Source: Herbaspirillum sp. WKF16 (GTDB taxonomy: Bacteria; Pseudomonadota; Gammaproteobacteria; Burkholderiales; Burkholderiaceae_D). From it: 64,000 nt of DNA. Location: the NCBI RefSeq assembly GCF_028993615.1, contig NZ_CP118632.1:4154001-4218000 (forward strand), given 5' to 3'. The notes under the pieces are model-generated. The model was not told where the DNA came from, searched no databases, and saw only the letters and a list, made by a program, of their open reading frames with translations. Shown piece by piece: positions 1 through 9,179 of this stretch. The position numbers and the translations under genes were made by a program. The number at the start of each line of letters is the position of its first letter. Positions within the stretch are counted from its first letter, which is position 1.

Positions 1-252
1 GGGCGCTTCCAGCCTGGTGAGGTCGTTGCCGTTCAACACCATCTCATCGCCGTTCTCCTGCACGCGCAGGCCCATCTGCTTCATCAGCTTGGTGATGGTG
101 AGCACGTCCTGCAGGTGCGGCACATTGGTGAGGTGCAGGTCGTCGGCGGTCAGCAGGCCGGCGCACAGGATGGGCAGCGCCGCGTTCTTGGCGCCGGAAA
201 TGGTGACGTCGCCGGAGAGGCGCTTACCGCCGCGGATCAGGAGCTTGTCCAT
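1..252 (-). CDS. murA: UDP-N-acetylglucosamine 1-carboxyvinyltransferase, N-terminal part
   Basis: The first 84 residues of MurA, which transfers enolpyruvate from PEP to UDP-GlcNAc in the first committed step of peptidoglycan synthesis in the cytosol. It starts [14 protein letters not shown] and carries the GAKNAALP motif with Lys22 and Asn23, the substrate-binding pair known in E. coli MurA. The catalytic cysteine near residue 115 lies outside the window, because the gene runs off the left edge. It sits 9 bp downstream of ibaG at the end of the mla-led gene run, the same ibaG-murA order as in E. coli. I am confident of the family; completeness cannot be judged. Confidence 0.95.
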   Translation of the reverse strand, partial: MDKLLIRGGKRLSGDVTISGAKNAALPILCAGLLTADDLHLTNVPHLQDVLTITKLMKQMGLRVQENGDEMVLNGNDLTRLEAP

Positions 253-261
253 GTTCTTGCC

Positions 262-498
262 TTATTTCTGGAATTCTTCGGGAGTCAGGGTCTTCATCGA
301 CAGCGCGTGGATTTCCTCGCGCATGCGGTCGCCCAGCGCGGCGTAGACCAGTTGGTGACGCTGGATCAGGCGCTTGCCGGCGAAGGCGTCGGAGACGATG
401 ATGGCGGTGAAATGCTGGCCGTCGCCTTCGACTTCGATGTGCCGGCAATCGAGGCCGGCGACGATGTAGCTTTTGACGAGTTCGGGTGTGGGTAGCAT
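262..498 (-). CDS. ibaG: BolA family protein IbaG
   Basis: A 78-residue BolA-fold protein. BolA proteins partner monothiol glutaredoxins around Fe-S clusters, and IbaG is linked to acid stress in E. coli. Visible are the acidic VEGDGQHF segment, which matches the E. coli IbaG region VSGDGSHF, and a C-terminal TPEEF. The reading frame is open upstream to 543 through a TTG, but the ATG at 498 gives the family's usual length. The position between the mla genes and murA is the E. coli arrangement, which favours IbaG over other BolA paralogues. Confidence 0.9.
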   Translation of the reverse strand: MLPTPELVKSYIVAGLDCRHIEVEGDGQHFTAIIVSDAFAGKRLIQRHQLVYAALGDRMREEIHALSMKTLTPEEFQK

Positions 499-543
499 AG
501 TCGGTTCTTCACTAGGGATGATGGTCGGCGCAGGCTCGCGCAA

Positions 544-1308
544 TCAATGGGAACCGGCGCGCAGCTTGTAGCCGCTCTTGAGCATGCGCACTGCCAGCGT
601 GGACAGCGCCAGGAGGAACACGGCGACGATGCCAAGGCTGATCATGGGATCGATGTCGGACTGGCCGAAAAACCCGTAGCGAAAACCATCGATCATATAA
701 AAAAACGGGTTGAAATGCGATACCGCCTGCCAGAACGGCGGCAGCGAGTGTATCGAATAGAACACGCCGGCCAGGAAGGTCAGCGGCACGATCAGGAAAT
801 TCTGGAACGCCGCCAGCTGGTCGAACTTTTCAGCCCAGATGCCGGCGATCAGGCCCATGGTGCCGAGGATGCCCGCGCCCAGGATCGCAAACACGATGAT
901 CCAGAGCGGCGCCACGAAGTCCAGGTGGCCGAACCAGGCGGTCACGACGAACACGCCGGCGCCCACGATCAGGCCGCGCACCACCGCCGCCAGCACATAA
1001 CCGCCGAACAGCTCCCAGTGCGACAGCGGAGTCAGCAGCACGAACACCAGGTTGCCGGTGATCTTGGACTGGATCAGCGAGGAGGAGCTGTTGGCGAAGG
1101 CGTTCTGCAGCACGCTCATCATCACCAGGCCGGGCACCAGGAAGCCGGTGTACTGCACACCGGGATAGACCTGCACGCGATCCTGCAGCACGTGGCCGAA
1201 GATCAGCAGGTACAGCAGCGCGGTCACGATGGGCGCCGTCACGGTTTGCGTGGCGACCTTCCAGAAGCGCAGGATTTCCTTGTAGAACAGGGTCTGGAAT
1301 CCGGTCAT
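544..1308 (-). CDS. ABC-2 type exporter permease (YadH-like)
   Basis: A 254-residue inner-membrane protein with about six hydrophobic segments and the layout of ABC-2 transporter permeases. It includes the conserved loop around PLSHWELF and a Phe/Tyr-rich segment (FNPFFYMIDGFRYGFFG) before the last helix. Its start overlaps the stop of the upstream ATPase gene by 4 bp (ATGA), so the two are translationally coupled and should form one exporter. The substrate is unknown; E. coli YadGH is the nearest well-known pair. Its placement between mlaB and ibaG suggests an envelope role, but that is inference from neighbours. Confidence 0.88.
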   Translation of the reverse strand: MTGFQTLFYKEILRFWKVATQTVTAPIVTALLYLLIFGHVLQDRVQVYPGVQYTGFLVPGLVMMSVLQNAFANSSSSLIQSKITGNLVFVLLTPLSHWELFGGYVLAAVVRGLIVGAGVFVVTAWFGHLDFVAPLWIIVFAILGAGILGTMGLIAGIWAEKFDQLAAFQNFLIVPLTFLAGVFYSIHSLPPFWQAVSHFNPFFYMIDGFRYGFFGQSDIDPMISLGIVAVFLLALSTLAVRMLKSGYKLRAGSH

Positions 1309-2216
1309 TTTTCATCTCCCATGATCTGGATGAAGACGTCTTCCAGGTCGGCTTGCTGCAGCTGCAGGTCGTCGATCTCGGCGCCGGCGGCGCGCAGCGC
1401 GGCCAGGATGGGTTCGACTTCCTTGTAATCGGTCACGCGCAGCGTGAATTTATTGCCCGAGAGCAGTTCTTCCGGGTGCGACACCAGCGCCTTCAGGCCG
1501 TCCGGCAGGCTGCCGCTCTTCAGGCGCAGCACCATCTGCGAGCCGGAGATGCGCCGGATCAGGCCGTCGGTGGAATCCAGCGCCACAACCTTGCCGAACT
1601 TGAGCATGGCGATGCGGTTGCACAGCGCCTGCGCCTCTTCCAGGTAGTGGGTGGTCAGCACGATGGTGTGGCCTTCGCGGTTCAGGCGGCCGATGAACTG
1701 CCACAGCGTCTGGCGCAGCTCGACGTCGACGCCGGCGGTAGGTTCATCCAGCACGATCACCGGCGGCTTGTGCACCAGCGCCTGGGCCACCAGCACGCGC
1801 CGCTTCATGCCGCCGGACAGCGCGCGCATGTTGGTGTCGGCCTTGTTGGTGAGGTCCAGGTTCTCCATCACCTCGTCGATCCACTTGTCGTTGTTCTTCA
1901 GGCCGAAGTAGCCGGACTGCATGCGCAACGTCTCGCGCACCGTGAAGAAAGGATCGAACACCAGTTCCTGCGGCACCACACCCAGCTTCATGCGGGCGGA
2001 GCGGTAGTCGCTGACCACGTCGTGGCCGTGGATGGTGACGTTGCCGGAATCGGCGCGATTGAGGCCGGCGATGATGGAGATGAGCGTGGTCTTGCCGGCG
2101 CCGTTGGGGCCCAGCAGACCGAAGAACTCGCCTTCCTCGATCGCCAGCGAAACGCCGCCCAGCGCCTGCAGCGACTGGTACCGTTTCTTGATGTCATTAA
2201 TTTGAAGAGCGGCCAT
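1305..2216 (-). CDS. ABC transporter ATP-binding protein (YadG-like)
   Basis: A 303-residue ATPase partner of the following permease. Walker A is GPNGAGKTT near residue 40, the signature is LSGGMKRRV, and Walker B ends IVLDEPTAGVD, followed by the H-loop TTHYLEE. After the nucleotide-binding domain comes a C-terminal extension of about 80 residues (from roughly residue 220), as in exporters of the YadG/CcmA group. I chose the ATG at 2216 because homology starts there (MAALQINDIKKRY). The frame stays open to 2297, but those residues look non-coding. Substrate unknown. Confidence 0.9.
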   Translation of the reverse strand: MAALQINDIKKRYQSLQALGGVSLAIEEGEFFGLLGPNGAGKTTLISIIAGLNRADSGNVTIHGHDVVSDYRSARMKLGVVPQELVFDPFFTVRETLRMQSGYFGLKNNDKWIDEVMENLDLTNKADTNMRALSGGMKRRVLVAQALVHKPPVIVLDEPTAGVDVELRQTLWQFIGRLNREGHTIVLTTHYLEEAQALCNRIAMLKFGKVVALDSTDGLIRRISGSQMVLRLKSGSLPDGLKALVSHPEELLSGNKFTLRVTDYKEVEPILAALRAAGAEIDDLQLQQADLEDVFIQIMGDEK

Positions 2217-2553
2217 GGCCTTCAGCCCGATCAATACGTTGCTTGCAAGAAAAATAAGGAAGCAGGGAGAAATCCGCTGCCAGCCTCGCCCCGGCATCGC
2301 GGCCTGCTCCGACGGAAGATCGGAGGCAAGGACCTGGCGATGCCGTCATGTCATTGTCGTTGGATGAAGCCGGATGGCCCGGCCCATCGTCTTTGCCTGG
2401 CTTTACGGGCCGCGCGCAGGGGAGGAAAGATCCGCTGGACGAGCGCCTTGGCGGGCGCCTGCAAAAACCTACGATTATAGGGGAATTCGATTTTCCGGGC
2501 CGGATCGCGCGATATCTGAAGCCGGCGCGCGACAGCCCGGAGGGGGGACCGGA
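2217..2553. other. 337-bp intergenic gap between mlaB and the ABC exporter genes
   Basis: No gene is supportable here. On the minus strand a perfect TATAAT lies at 2479-2474, about 260 bp upstream of the exporter ATPase, but the sequence 17 bp further upstream (CGGCCC) does not resemble a -35 box. The gap may hold a separate promoter for the exporter-ibaG-murA section, which would split the run into two transcripts. The rest is GC-rich sequence without a clear hairpin. Confidence 0.3.
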
Positions 2554-2850
2554 TCAGTGATGTCGATCGGTCGCGGAGGTGGGAGCCGCGGGCGCGCCAT
2601 GCAGCAGCGCGGCCACGCCATAGAGCTCGGCCAGGCTTTGCAGGTTGGCCGGCAAGGCGCCGAAATCGAGCGTGGCGCCGCGCTGCTGGGCGGCGCGGCG
2701 CCACGCCAGCAGGATGGCCACGGCCGACGAATCGACCACCGCCACGTCGCTGACGTCGATGCCGGACTGGCCGCCGGCGATGGCCGCGAGGCCGTCGCGC
2801 AGGACCGCGCTGGCATTATTGACGGTCAGCTGTGCGCCTGGCTTGAACAT
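2554..2850 (-). CDS. mlaB: STAS-domain subunit of the Mla phospholipid transporter
   Basis: A 98-residue cytosolic STAS protein. The core reads DVSDVAVVDSSAVAILLAW, with the serine pair at the site typical of anti-sigma-antagonist folds. In the Mla system MlaB binds the ATPase MlaF and is needed for complex assembly and activity. It is the last of the mla genes here, 30 bp after mlaC, as in E. coli. The last 12 or so residues (APAAPTSATDRHH) look like a non-conserved tail. Confidence 0.88.
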   Translation of the reverse strand: MFKPGAQLTVNNASAVLRDGLAAIAGGQSGIDVSDVAVVDSSAVAILLAWRRAAQQRGATLDFGALPANLQSLAELYGVAALLHGAPAAPTSATDRHH

Positions 2851-2880
2851 GATGCTCTTTCCGTGACGGGGCGGATTGGA

Positions 2881-3513
2881 TTACTTCTTGCCGTTGGCGC
2901 GTGCGGCCAGCTGCTTGTTCTTGTCCGACAGCGCCTTGATCAGGCCGTCGATGCCGCCCTTGTTGATCTCGTTGGTGAACGTGCCCTTGTAGGCCTCCAC
3001 CAGCCAGGCGCCCAGGACGTTGACGTCATACAGCTTCCAGCCGTCGGCCTTCTTTTCCAGGCGATAGCTCAGCTGGATCGGCTCGCCGCCGCGCGCCGAG
3101 ATCACCTGCGAATTGACTTCCACCTCGGTATCGGCCGGGGCGGCGCGCAGCGGCTTGAATTCGATCTTCTGGTCGCGCACCTGCGACAGCGCGCCGGAGT
3201 AGGTGTAGACCAGCAGGCTGCGGAACTCGGTGATCAGCTGCTTTTGCTGCTCCGGAGTGGCCTGGCGCCAGAAACGGCCGGCCGCCAGCTGGGTCATGCG
3301 CTCGAAGTCGACATACGGCAAGATCTTTTGCTCGACCAGTTGCATGATGCGGGACGTGTTGCCGGCCTGGATGTCCTTGTCGGCCTTGGCGGTGTCCAGC
3401 ACTTCGGAACTGATGCGCTTGACCAGCGCATCCGGCGCTTCCTGGGCCGAAGCTGCGCCCGAGAAAGCCAGGGCGGAAACGGCGATAGCGATAAATTTGG
3501 TGAGCATCTTCAT
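2881..3513 (-). CDS. mlaC: Periplasmic phospholipid-binding protein MlaC (Ttg2D family)
   Basis: A 210-residue protein with a Sec signal peptide (hydrophobic core IAIAVSALAFSGAASA, cleavage near residue 23). MlaC carries phospholipids across the periplasm between outer-membrane MlaA and the inner-membrane MlaFEDB complex. Family traits are the PYVDFERMTQLAAGRFWRQ segment and the C-terminal LVEAYKGTFTNEI segment. A 181-bp gap with no clear terminator separates it from the upstream mlaA. The basic tail (ARANGKK) is ordinary for the family. Confidence 0.93.
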   Translation of the reverse strand: MKMLTKFIAIAVSALAFSGAASAQEAPDALVKRISSEVLDTAKADKDIQAGNTSRIMQLVEQKILPYVDFERMTQLAAGRFWRQATPEQQKQLITEFRSLLVYTYSGALSQVRDQKIEFKPLRAAPADTEVEVNSQVISARGGEPIQLSYRLEKKADGWKLYDVNVLGAWLVEAYKGTFTNEINKGGIDGLIKALSDKNKQLAARANGKK

Positions 3514-3694
3514 AAGTCTTGGTCCATTCGAGAGAGCGGAAGGCTGCCGGCGACGCGGCCGGTTTTGCTTCGAAGCCCGCTGGAGGGCGTGGTTCCCGCG
3601 CCGTCACAGATGGCGACAGGAATTACAGATTGTTCGATTTGCTGGAATTTCAAGGCCGCCGCGCGACGGGCGGGCGGCGGCCGCGATCACGCCA

Positions 3695-4408
3695 TCAGGG
3701 CTTGATCGCTTCTTCCTTCTGCTCCTTGGAGGAGCCGCCGCCGTCGATCTGCGACTGGCGGCGCTGCACGTAGGCATCGCGCACGAAGTCGTACTTGTCC
3801 AGCGCTGCGTCTTCCAGCAAGGTCGAGGCGTCCAGCAGTTGGGCGCGGCGATCCACCACACGGATCACAGTACCCACGTTGCGCCAGCGCACCGGCTTCT
3901 TGTAGGTCCACAGGTCGCCGTACAGGTCGACCGGCAGGCCGGCCGTGTCGCGCACGGTGGACGGACCGAAGAACGGCAGCACGACGTAAGGGCCGGAGCC
4001 CACGCCCCACTTGCCCAGGGTCTGGCCGAAATCGGACTTTTCGCGCGGCAGGCGGGCTTCGGTTGCGACATCGAGCACACCGCCCAGACCGAAGGTGGTA
4101 TTGATCGCCACCCGCATGAAGGTGGACACGCCCTGCTCCACGCGCCCCTGCAGCAACTGGTTGATCGACGACCACAGGTCGCCGATGTTGCCGAAGAAGT
4201 TGCCCACGCCGGTCTGGACCGGGTTCGGCACCACGGTGTCATAGGCCTGCGCGGCCGGCTTCAGCGCGTAGGTATCGACCGTGTCGTTGAAGCTGAACAT
4301 CGCGCGGTTGAAGCCCTCCAGCGGATCGTTCGGGTTGTTGTTGGTGGCGCAGCCGGTCATGGCCGCCGCGGCCAGCGCGATGGCGCCGATGCGTGCTTTG
4401 TTGTTCAT
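3695..4408 (-). CDS. mlaA: Outer-membrane lipoprotein MlaA (VacJ)
   Basis: A 237-residue lipoprotein. A lipid-attachment cysteine is visible at residue 20 (AMTGC, with Met at -3, slightly unusual). The VacJ core contains NPNDPLEGFNRAMFSFND and the GPYVVLPFFGPSTVRD segment. MlaA removes misplaced phospholipids from the outer leaflet of the outer membrane and passes them to MlaC. In E. coli mlaA is unlinked to the other mla genes; here it lies inside the operon, directly after mlaD with no gap (the mlaD stop codon begins at 4411, adjoining this start at 4408). Confidence 0.95.
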   Translation of the reverse strand: MNNKARIGAIALAAAAMTGCATNNNPNDPLEGFNRAMFSFNDTVDTYALKPAAQAYDTVVPNPVQTGVGNFFGNIGDLWSSINQLLQGRVEQGVSTFMRVAINTTFGLGGVLDVATEARLPREKSDFGQTLGKWGVGSGPYVVLPFFGPSTVRDTAGLPVDLYGDLWTYKKPVRWRNVGTVIRVVDRRAQLLDASTLLEDAALDKYDFVRDAYVQRRQSQIDGGGSSKEQKEEAIKP

Positions 4409-4882
4409 TTATTTTTCGTCCTTTCCCTCTGCCGCCTTGCTATAGAGGAACTGACTGATCAGGTTCTCCAGCACGATCGCGGATTGTGTCATCTTAATGG
4501 TATCGCCAGCTGCCAGGTTAGCAGTATCGCCACCCGGTTCGATGCCGATGTATTGTTCGCCCAACAGTCCCGAGGTCAGGATCTTCGCAGAGCTGTCCTT
4601 GGGGAATTTGTAGCCATCGGTCATGTTCATGGTGACCACGGCGCGGAAGCTCTGGTCGTCGAAACGGATCGAATCGACGCGGCCGACCACGACGCCGGCG
4701 CTCTTGACCGCGGCGCGCGCCTTCAGGCCGCCGATGTTGTCGAAACTGGCCTTGACGGCGTAAGTCGTCTGCCCGAACGACAGCGAACTCATGTTGCCGG
4801 CCTTGAGCGCCAGGAACACCAGCGCCGCCACTCCCAGCAGCACGAAGATTCCAACCCAGGCATCCAGTGATTTACGTTGCAT
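4409..4882 (-). CDS. mlaD: MCE-domain subunit of the Mla phospholipid transporter
   Basis: A 157-residue inner-membrane-anchored periplasmic protein. It has one N-terminal transmembrane helix (about residues 7-26) followed by a single MCE domain (YAVKASFDNIGGLKARAAVKSAGVVVGRV). MlaD hexamers form the lipid channel that sits on MlaE. The frame extends upstream to 4930, but the ATG at 4882 (MQRKSLDAW) fits the family and puts the helix near the N-terminus. The gene lies 52 bp after mlaE and abuts mlaA. Confidence 0.93.
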   Translation of the reverse strand: MQRKSLDAWVGIFVLLGVAALVFLALKAGNMSSLSFGQTTYAVKASFDNIGGLKARAAVKSAGVVVGRVDSIRFDDQSFRAVVTMNMTDGYKFPKDSSAKILTSGLLGEQYIGIEPGGDTANLAAGDTIKMTQSAIVLENLISQFLYSKAAEGKDEK

Positions 4883-4934
4883 AGTCAACCCTTTTTGTTT
4901 CATGGACGGGCCCAGCCGGCCCGCCGTCATTCTG

Positions 4935-5714
4935 TCAGCTGAACATCAGCGCGGTCAGGAGGAAGTCCAGACCCAGCACCATCAAAGAAGCGATCACCAC
5001 GGTGCGGGTGGTCGCGCGCGCCACGCCTTCCGGCGTCGGCTGCGCCTCGTAGCCCTGGAACAGCGCGACGAAGGTCACCGCGATGCCGAACACGATGCTC
5101 TTCAGCACGCCGTTGGCGATGTCGTTCCAGACGTCCACGCCGCCTTGCATCTGCGACCAGAACGCGCCCTCGTCGACGCCGATCATCAGCACGCCGACGA
5201 TGTAGCCGCCGATCACGCCCACGGCGCTGAAGATCGCCGCCAGCACCGGCATGGCGATCACGCCGGCCCAGAAGCGCGGCGCCACCACGCGCTGCAGCGG
5301 ATTGACCGCCATCATTTCCATCGCGGACAGCTGCTCGCCGGCCTTCATCAGGCCGATCTCGGCGGTCAGCGAGGTGCCGGCGCGGCCGGCGAACAGCAGC
5401 GCCGTCACCACCGGGCCCAGTTCGCGCGTCAGCGACAAGGCCACCAGCAGGCCCAGCGCCTGTTCGGAGCCGTACTTGTTAAGCGTGTAATAGCCCTGCA
5501 GGCCGAGCACGAAGCCGACGAACAGCCCCGAGACGGCGATGATCACCAGCGAGTAGTTGCCGATGAAGTGGATCTGGTCGGTGATCAGGCGCGGGCGGCG
5601 CAGCAGGCCCAGCGAGGCGCCCAGCATGTTGACGAACATGCGCGCGGCAAAGCCGACGCCGGCCACGAACTCGCGGATGGAGCGGCCCAGGCCGCCGAGC
5701 AGGCCGGCAATCAT
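4935..5714 (-). CDS. mlaE: MlaE permease of the Mla phospholipid ABC transporter
   Basis: A 259-residue multi-spanning inner-membrane protein of the MlaE/YrbE family. Recognisable are the FVGFVLGLQGYYTL segment and the conserved LTRELGPVVTALLFAGRAGTSLTAEIG block, the family signature contacting the ATPase, followed by AMEMMAVNPLQRVVAPRFWA. It overlaps the upstream mlaF by 4 bp (ATGA), which implies coupled translation. The permease forms a dimer bearing the MlaD hexamer. Confidence 0.94.
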   Translation of the reverse strand: MIAGLLGGLGRSIREFVAGVGFAARMFVNMLGASLGLLRRPRLITDQIHFIGNYSLVIIAVSGLFVGFVLGLQGYYTLNKYGSEQALGLLVALSLTRELGPVVTALLFAGRAGTSLTAEIGLMKAGEQLSAMEMMAVNPLQRVVAPRFWAGVIAMPVLAAIFSAVGVIGGYIVGVLMIGVDEGAFWSQMQGGVDVWNDIANGVLKSIVFGIAVTFVALFQGYEAQPTPEGVARATTRTVVIASLMVLGLDFLLTALMFS

Positions 5715-6514
5715 GGGCGGCCTCCCAGGCCGAGATCCTCGGCCAGCGACTTGCCCGGATAGTGGAACGGCACCGGGCCGTCCGTTTCGGCATGCACGAA
5801 TTGCTTCACGTAAGGATCGGAGGAAGTGCGCATCTCGTCGGGCGTGCCCTGGGCCACGATCTTGCCGGCCGACAGGAAATACACGTAATCGGCGATCGAG
5901 AAGGATTCGTTGACGTCGTGCGACACCAGGATCGAGGTCGACCCCAGGGCGTCGTTGAGACGGCGGATCAGGTTGGCGGTCACGCCCATGGAAATCGGAT
6001 CGAGGCCGGCGAAGGGCTCGTCGTACATGATCAGCATCGGGTCGAGCGCGATCGTGCGCGCCAGCGCCACGCGACGCGCCATGCCGCCGGAGATCTCGGC
6101 CGGCTTCAGGGCCGCGGCGTTGCGCAGGCCGACGGCATTGAGCTTCATGAGCACCAGGTCGCGGATCAGCTCCTCGCCCAGGTCGGTGTGCTCGCGCAGC
6201 GGGAACGCCACGTTGTCGAACACGGTCATGTCGGTAAACAGCGCGCCGTTCTGGAACAGCATGCCCATTTTGCGGCGCAGCAGATAGAGCTGTTTCGTAT
6301 CCAGCCCCGGGACGTTCTCGCCATCCACCGCCAGCGTGCCCTGCTGCGGCTGCAACTGGCCGCCGATCAGGCGCAGGATGGTGGTCTTGCCCGACCCCGA
6401 ACCGCCCATTACCGCCACCACTTTTCCGCGAGGGAAATCCATATGGAGGCCGGACAGGATCGGCCGGTCGCCATAACGGAAGTGCAGATCGCGGATTTCT
6501 ACGATATTAGGCAA
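5711..6514 (-). CDS. mlaF: ATP-binding subunit of the Mla phospholipid transporter
   Basis: A 267-residue ATPase. It shows Walker A GGSGSGKTT, signature ISGGMARRVALART, and Walker B LIMYDEPFAGLDP. It powers phospholipid movement with MlaE, MlaD and MlaB. No ATG fits: the homologous start (PNIVEIRDLHFRYG) is preceded by TTG at 6514, so I call a TTG start. The frame opens further to another TTG at 6556, giving 14 extra residues that look unlike the family. This is the first gene of the minus-strand operon. Confidence 0.9.
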   Translation of the reverse strand: MPNIVEIRDLHFRYGDRPILSGLHMDFPRGKVVAVMGGSGSGKTTILRLIGGQLQPQQGTLAVDGENVPGLDTKQLYLLRRKMGMLFQNGALFTDMTVFDNVAFPLREHTDLGEELIRDLVLMKLNAVGLRNAAALKPAEISGGMARRVALARTIALDPMLIMYDEPFAGLDPISMGVTANLIRRLNDALGSTSILVSHDVNESFSIADYVYFLSAGKIVAQGTPDEMRTSSDPYVKQFVHAETDGPVPFHYPGKSLAEDLGLGGRP

Positions 6515-6883
6515 GGGGATTTCTTTTGTTCTTTGAAAAGCGACATTGTAGAGCAAAATTTACAAATCGCTTTCAAGAAGGCAATACAGCGTGTAAATCG
6601 ACCGCAAGGAAAAAGACCGATCTTTACAGCTTGAATACAATTTCACCGAAGATACAAACCGATCGCGACAGCGCCCTTAGTGACGGCAGAGTCACTAAGC
6701 GTGCGCATCCACACCAAGCCTCGCTGCCGTGGTGTCGATACAACGCTTTTTCCCGCCTTCGCCGCGCAGCAACGAAACGATTCGTCTCACCATAAGCCCT
6801 CACCGGTCCGGCGACCGGATACCCTAGGGATTCGCCGCCGCGCCTTGATACAATGTCGGTTTTGCTTTCGGAAGAATTTTGTC
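6515..6883. other. Divergent intergenic region between mlaF and ychF
   Basis: A 369-bp region holding the promoters for both directions. On the minus strand a TACAAT lies at 6550-6545, with TTGAAA 20 bp upstream of it; that spacing is longer than ideal, so it is only a weak mla promoter candidate. Towards ychF there is an extended -10 element listed separately. A short inverted repeat GTGACGGCAGAGTCAC lies around 6678-6693. No gene is supportable. Confidence 0.4.
6846..6854 (+). promoter_or_regulatory. Extended -10 promoter element for ychF
   Basis: TGATACAAT, an extended -10 (TGn followed by a 5/6 match to TATAAT), lies 29 bp before the ychF start codon. No good -35 box sits 16-18 bp upstream, which is usual for extended -10 promoters. 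The predicted transcript would have a leader of about 23 nt containing GGAAG as ribosome-binding site. Confidence 0.4.
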
Positions 6884-7975
<1,092 letters not shown>

Positions 7976-8086
7976 GCAGCACGAGGCGCCGCTCCGATGC
8001 GGCGCCTGGCGATGCCTGCATCGCCATGTCTTCATGCAGTCATTGCCGGCCGATATCCTGCCGGCATCACCATCCAGCGCAGCACC

Positions 8087-8995
8087 ATGAGCAAGCAAGC
8101 CAACCCCGAGCCAGGCCGGACCAAAGGCCGCGCACACCGTCCGCAGCAGGCGGCCGACGCCGCCCCGCTGGCCAATGAGATACGCCCCGGCCAGTCGATC
8201 GAACTGCTCAAGGAACTGCACATCCTCACGCGCGACGGCAAGCTCAACCAGGACAGCCGCCGCAAGCTCAAGCAGGTCTACCACCTCTACCAGTTCATCG
8301 AACCGCTGTTGAACGAAGTGTTGCAGGAGCACCCGGACGTGACGCTGGTCGACCACGGCGCCGGCAAGTCCTATCTCGGCTTCATCCTGTACGACCTGTT
8401 CTTCAAGGCGCTGCAGGGCGCGCCCCACATCTACGGCATCGAGACGCGCGAAGAGCTGGTCAAGAAATCGGAAGAACTGGCCGCGCGCCTGGGTTTCGGC
8501 GGCATGTCCTTCGTCAACCTGTCGGTGGCCGACTCCATCACCTCCGAGCGCCTGCCGGCGCAGATCGACGTGGTCACCGCCCTGCACGCCTGCGACACCG
8601 CCACCGACGACGCCATCCACTTCGCCCTGGCCAAAGAGGCCCGCTTCATCGTGCTGGTGCCGTGCTGCCAGGCGGAAGTGGCGTCGGTGCTGAACCGCAA
8701 CAAGGGCAAGTCGCTGGCCAATTCGCTGACCGAGATCTGGCGCCATCCGCTGCACACGCGCGAATTCGGCAGCCAGGTCACCAATGTGCTGCGCTGCCTG
8801 CAGTTGGAGGCGCATGGCTACAAGGTCAGCGTGACCGAACTGGTGGGCTGGGAACATTCGATGAAGAACGAACTGATCGTGGCCCAGTACCGCGACCTGC
8901 CGCGGCGCCGGCCGATCGAGCGCCTGCAGGAAGTCCTGCGCACGCTGGGGCTGGACGAAATGGGAGACCGCTTCTTCACGCCGCAGGCGGCCTGA
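8087..8995 (+). CDS. SAM-dependent methyltransferase, Methyltransf_32 type
   Basis: A 302-residue protein with a Rossmann methyltransferase fold of the Methyltransf_32 group. The SAM-binding glycine motif is VDHGAGKSYLGF, and a VPCCQAE segment near the middle is characteristic of this group, which includes relatives of GSTCD. Residues 1-35 are polar and probably disordered. The target is unknown; some relatives act on RNA. I start at the ATG at 8087 because the 30 codons upstream read as non-coding. It stands alone, 111 bp after ychF. Confidence 0.75.
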   Translation: MSKQANPEPGRTKGRAHRPQQAADAAPLANEIRPGQSIELLKELHILTRDGKLNQDSRRKLKQVYHLYQFIEPLLNEVLQEHPDVTLVDHGAGKSYLGFILYDLFFKALQGAPHIYGIETREELVKKSEELAARLGFGGMSFVNLSVADSITSERLPAQIDVVTALHACDTATDDAIHFALAKEARFIVLVPCCQAEVASVLNRNKGKSLANSLTEIWRHPLHTREFGSQVTNVLRCLQLEAHGYKVSVTELVGWEHSMKNELIVAQYRDLPRRRPIERLQEVLRTLGLDEMGDRFFTPQAA

Positions 8996-9179
8996 GGCAA
9001 GCGCACGCGGGAACGTTTCTTGCACGGGTTCGATGGGGATGGCGGCGTGGCGCGCGGGACTCAAGTCCGGCGCCGGCGCTGCCGATATAGCCGCCAGCAG
9101 GATGACGCCGCGCGGCGGGCAAGGGGGTGCCGGGAAACCGGCTTGCGCAATGGGGGCCGGCCAAGGCCGGGGAACGCAC

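Noticed and set aside
9033..9179. A 49-residue N-terminal extension of the diguanylate cyclase
   Set aside because: It is Gly/Ala-rich without a ribosome-binding site, while the ATG at 9180 has GGGGAA at good spacing.
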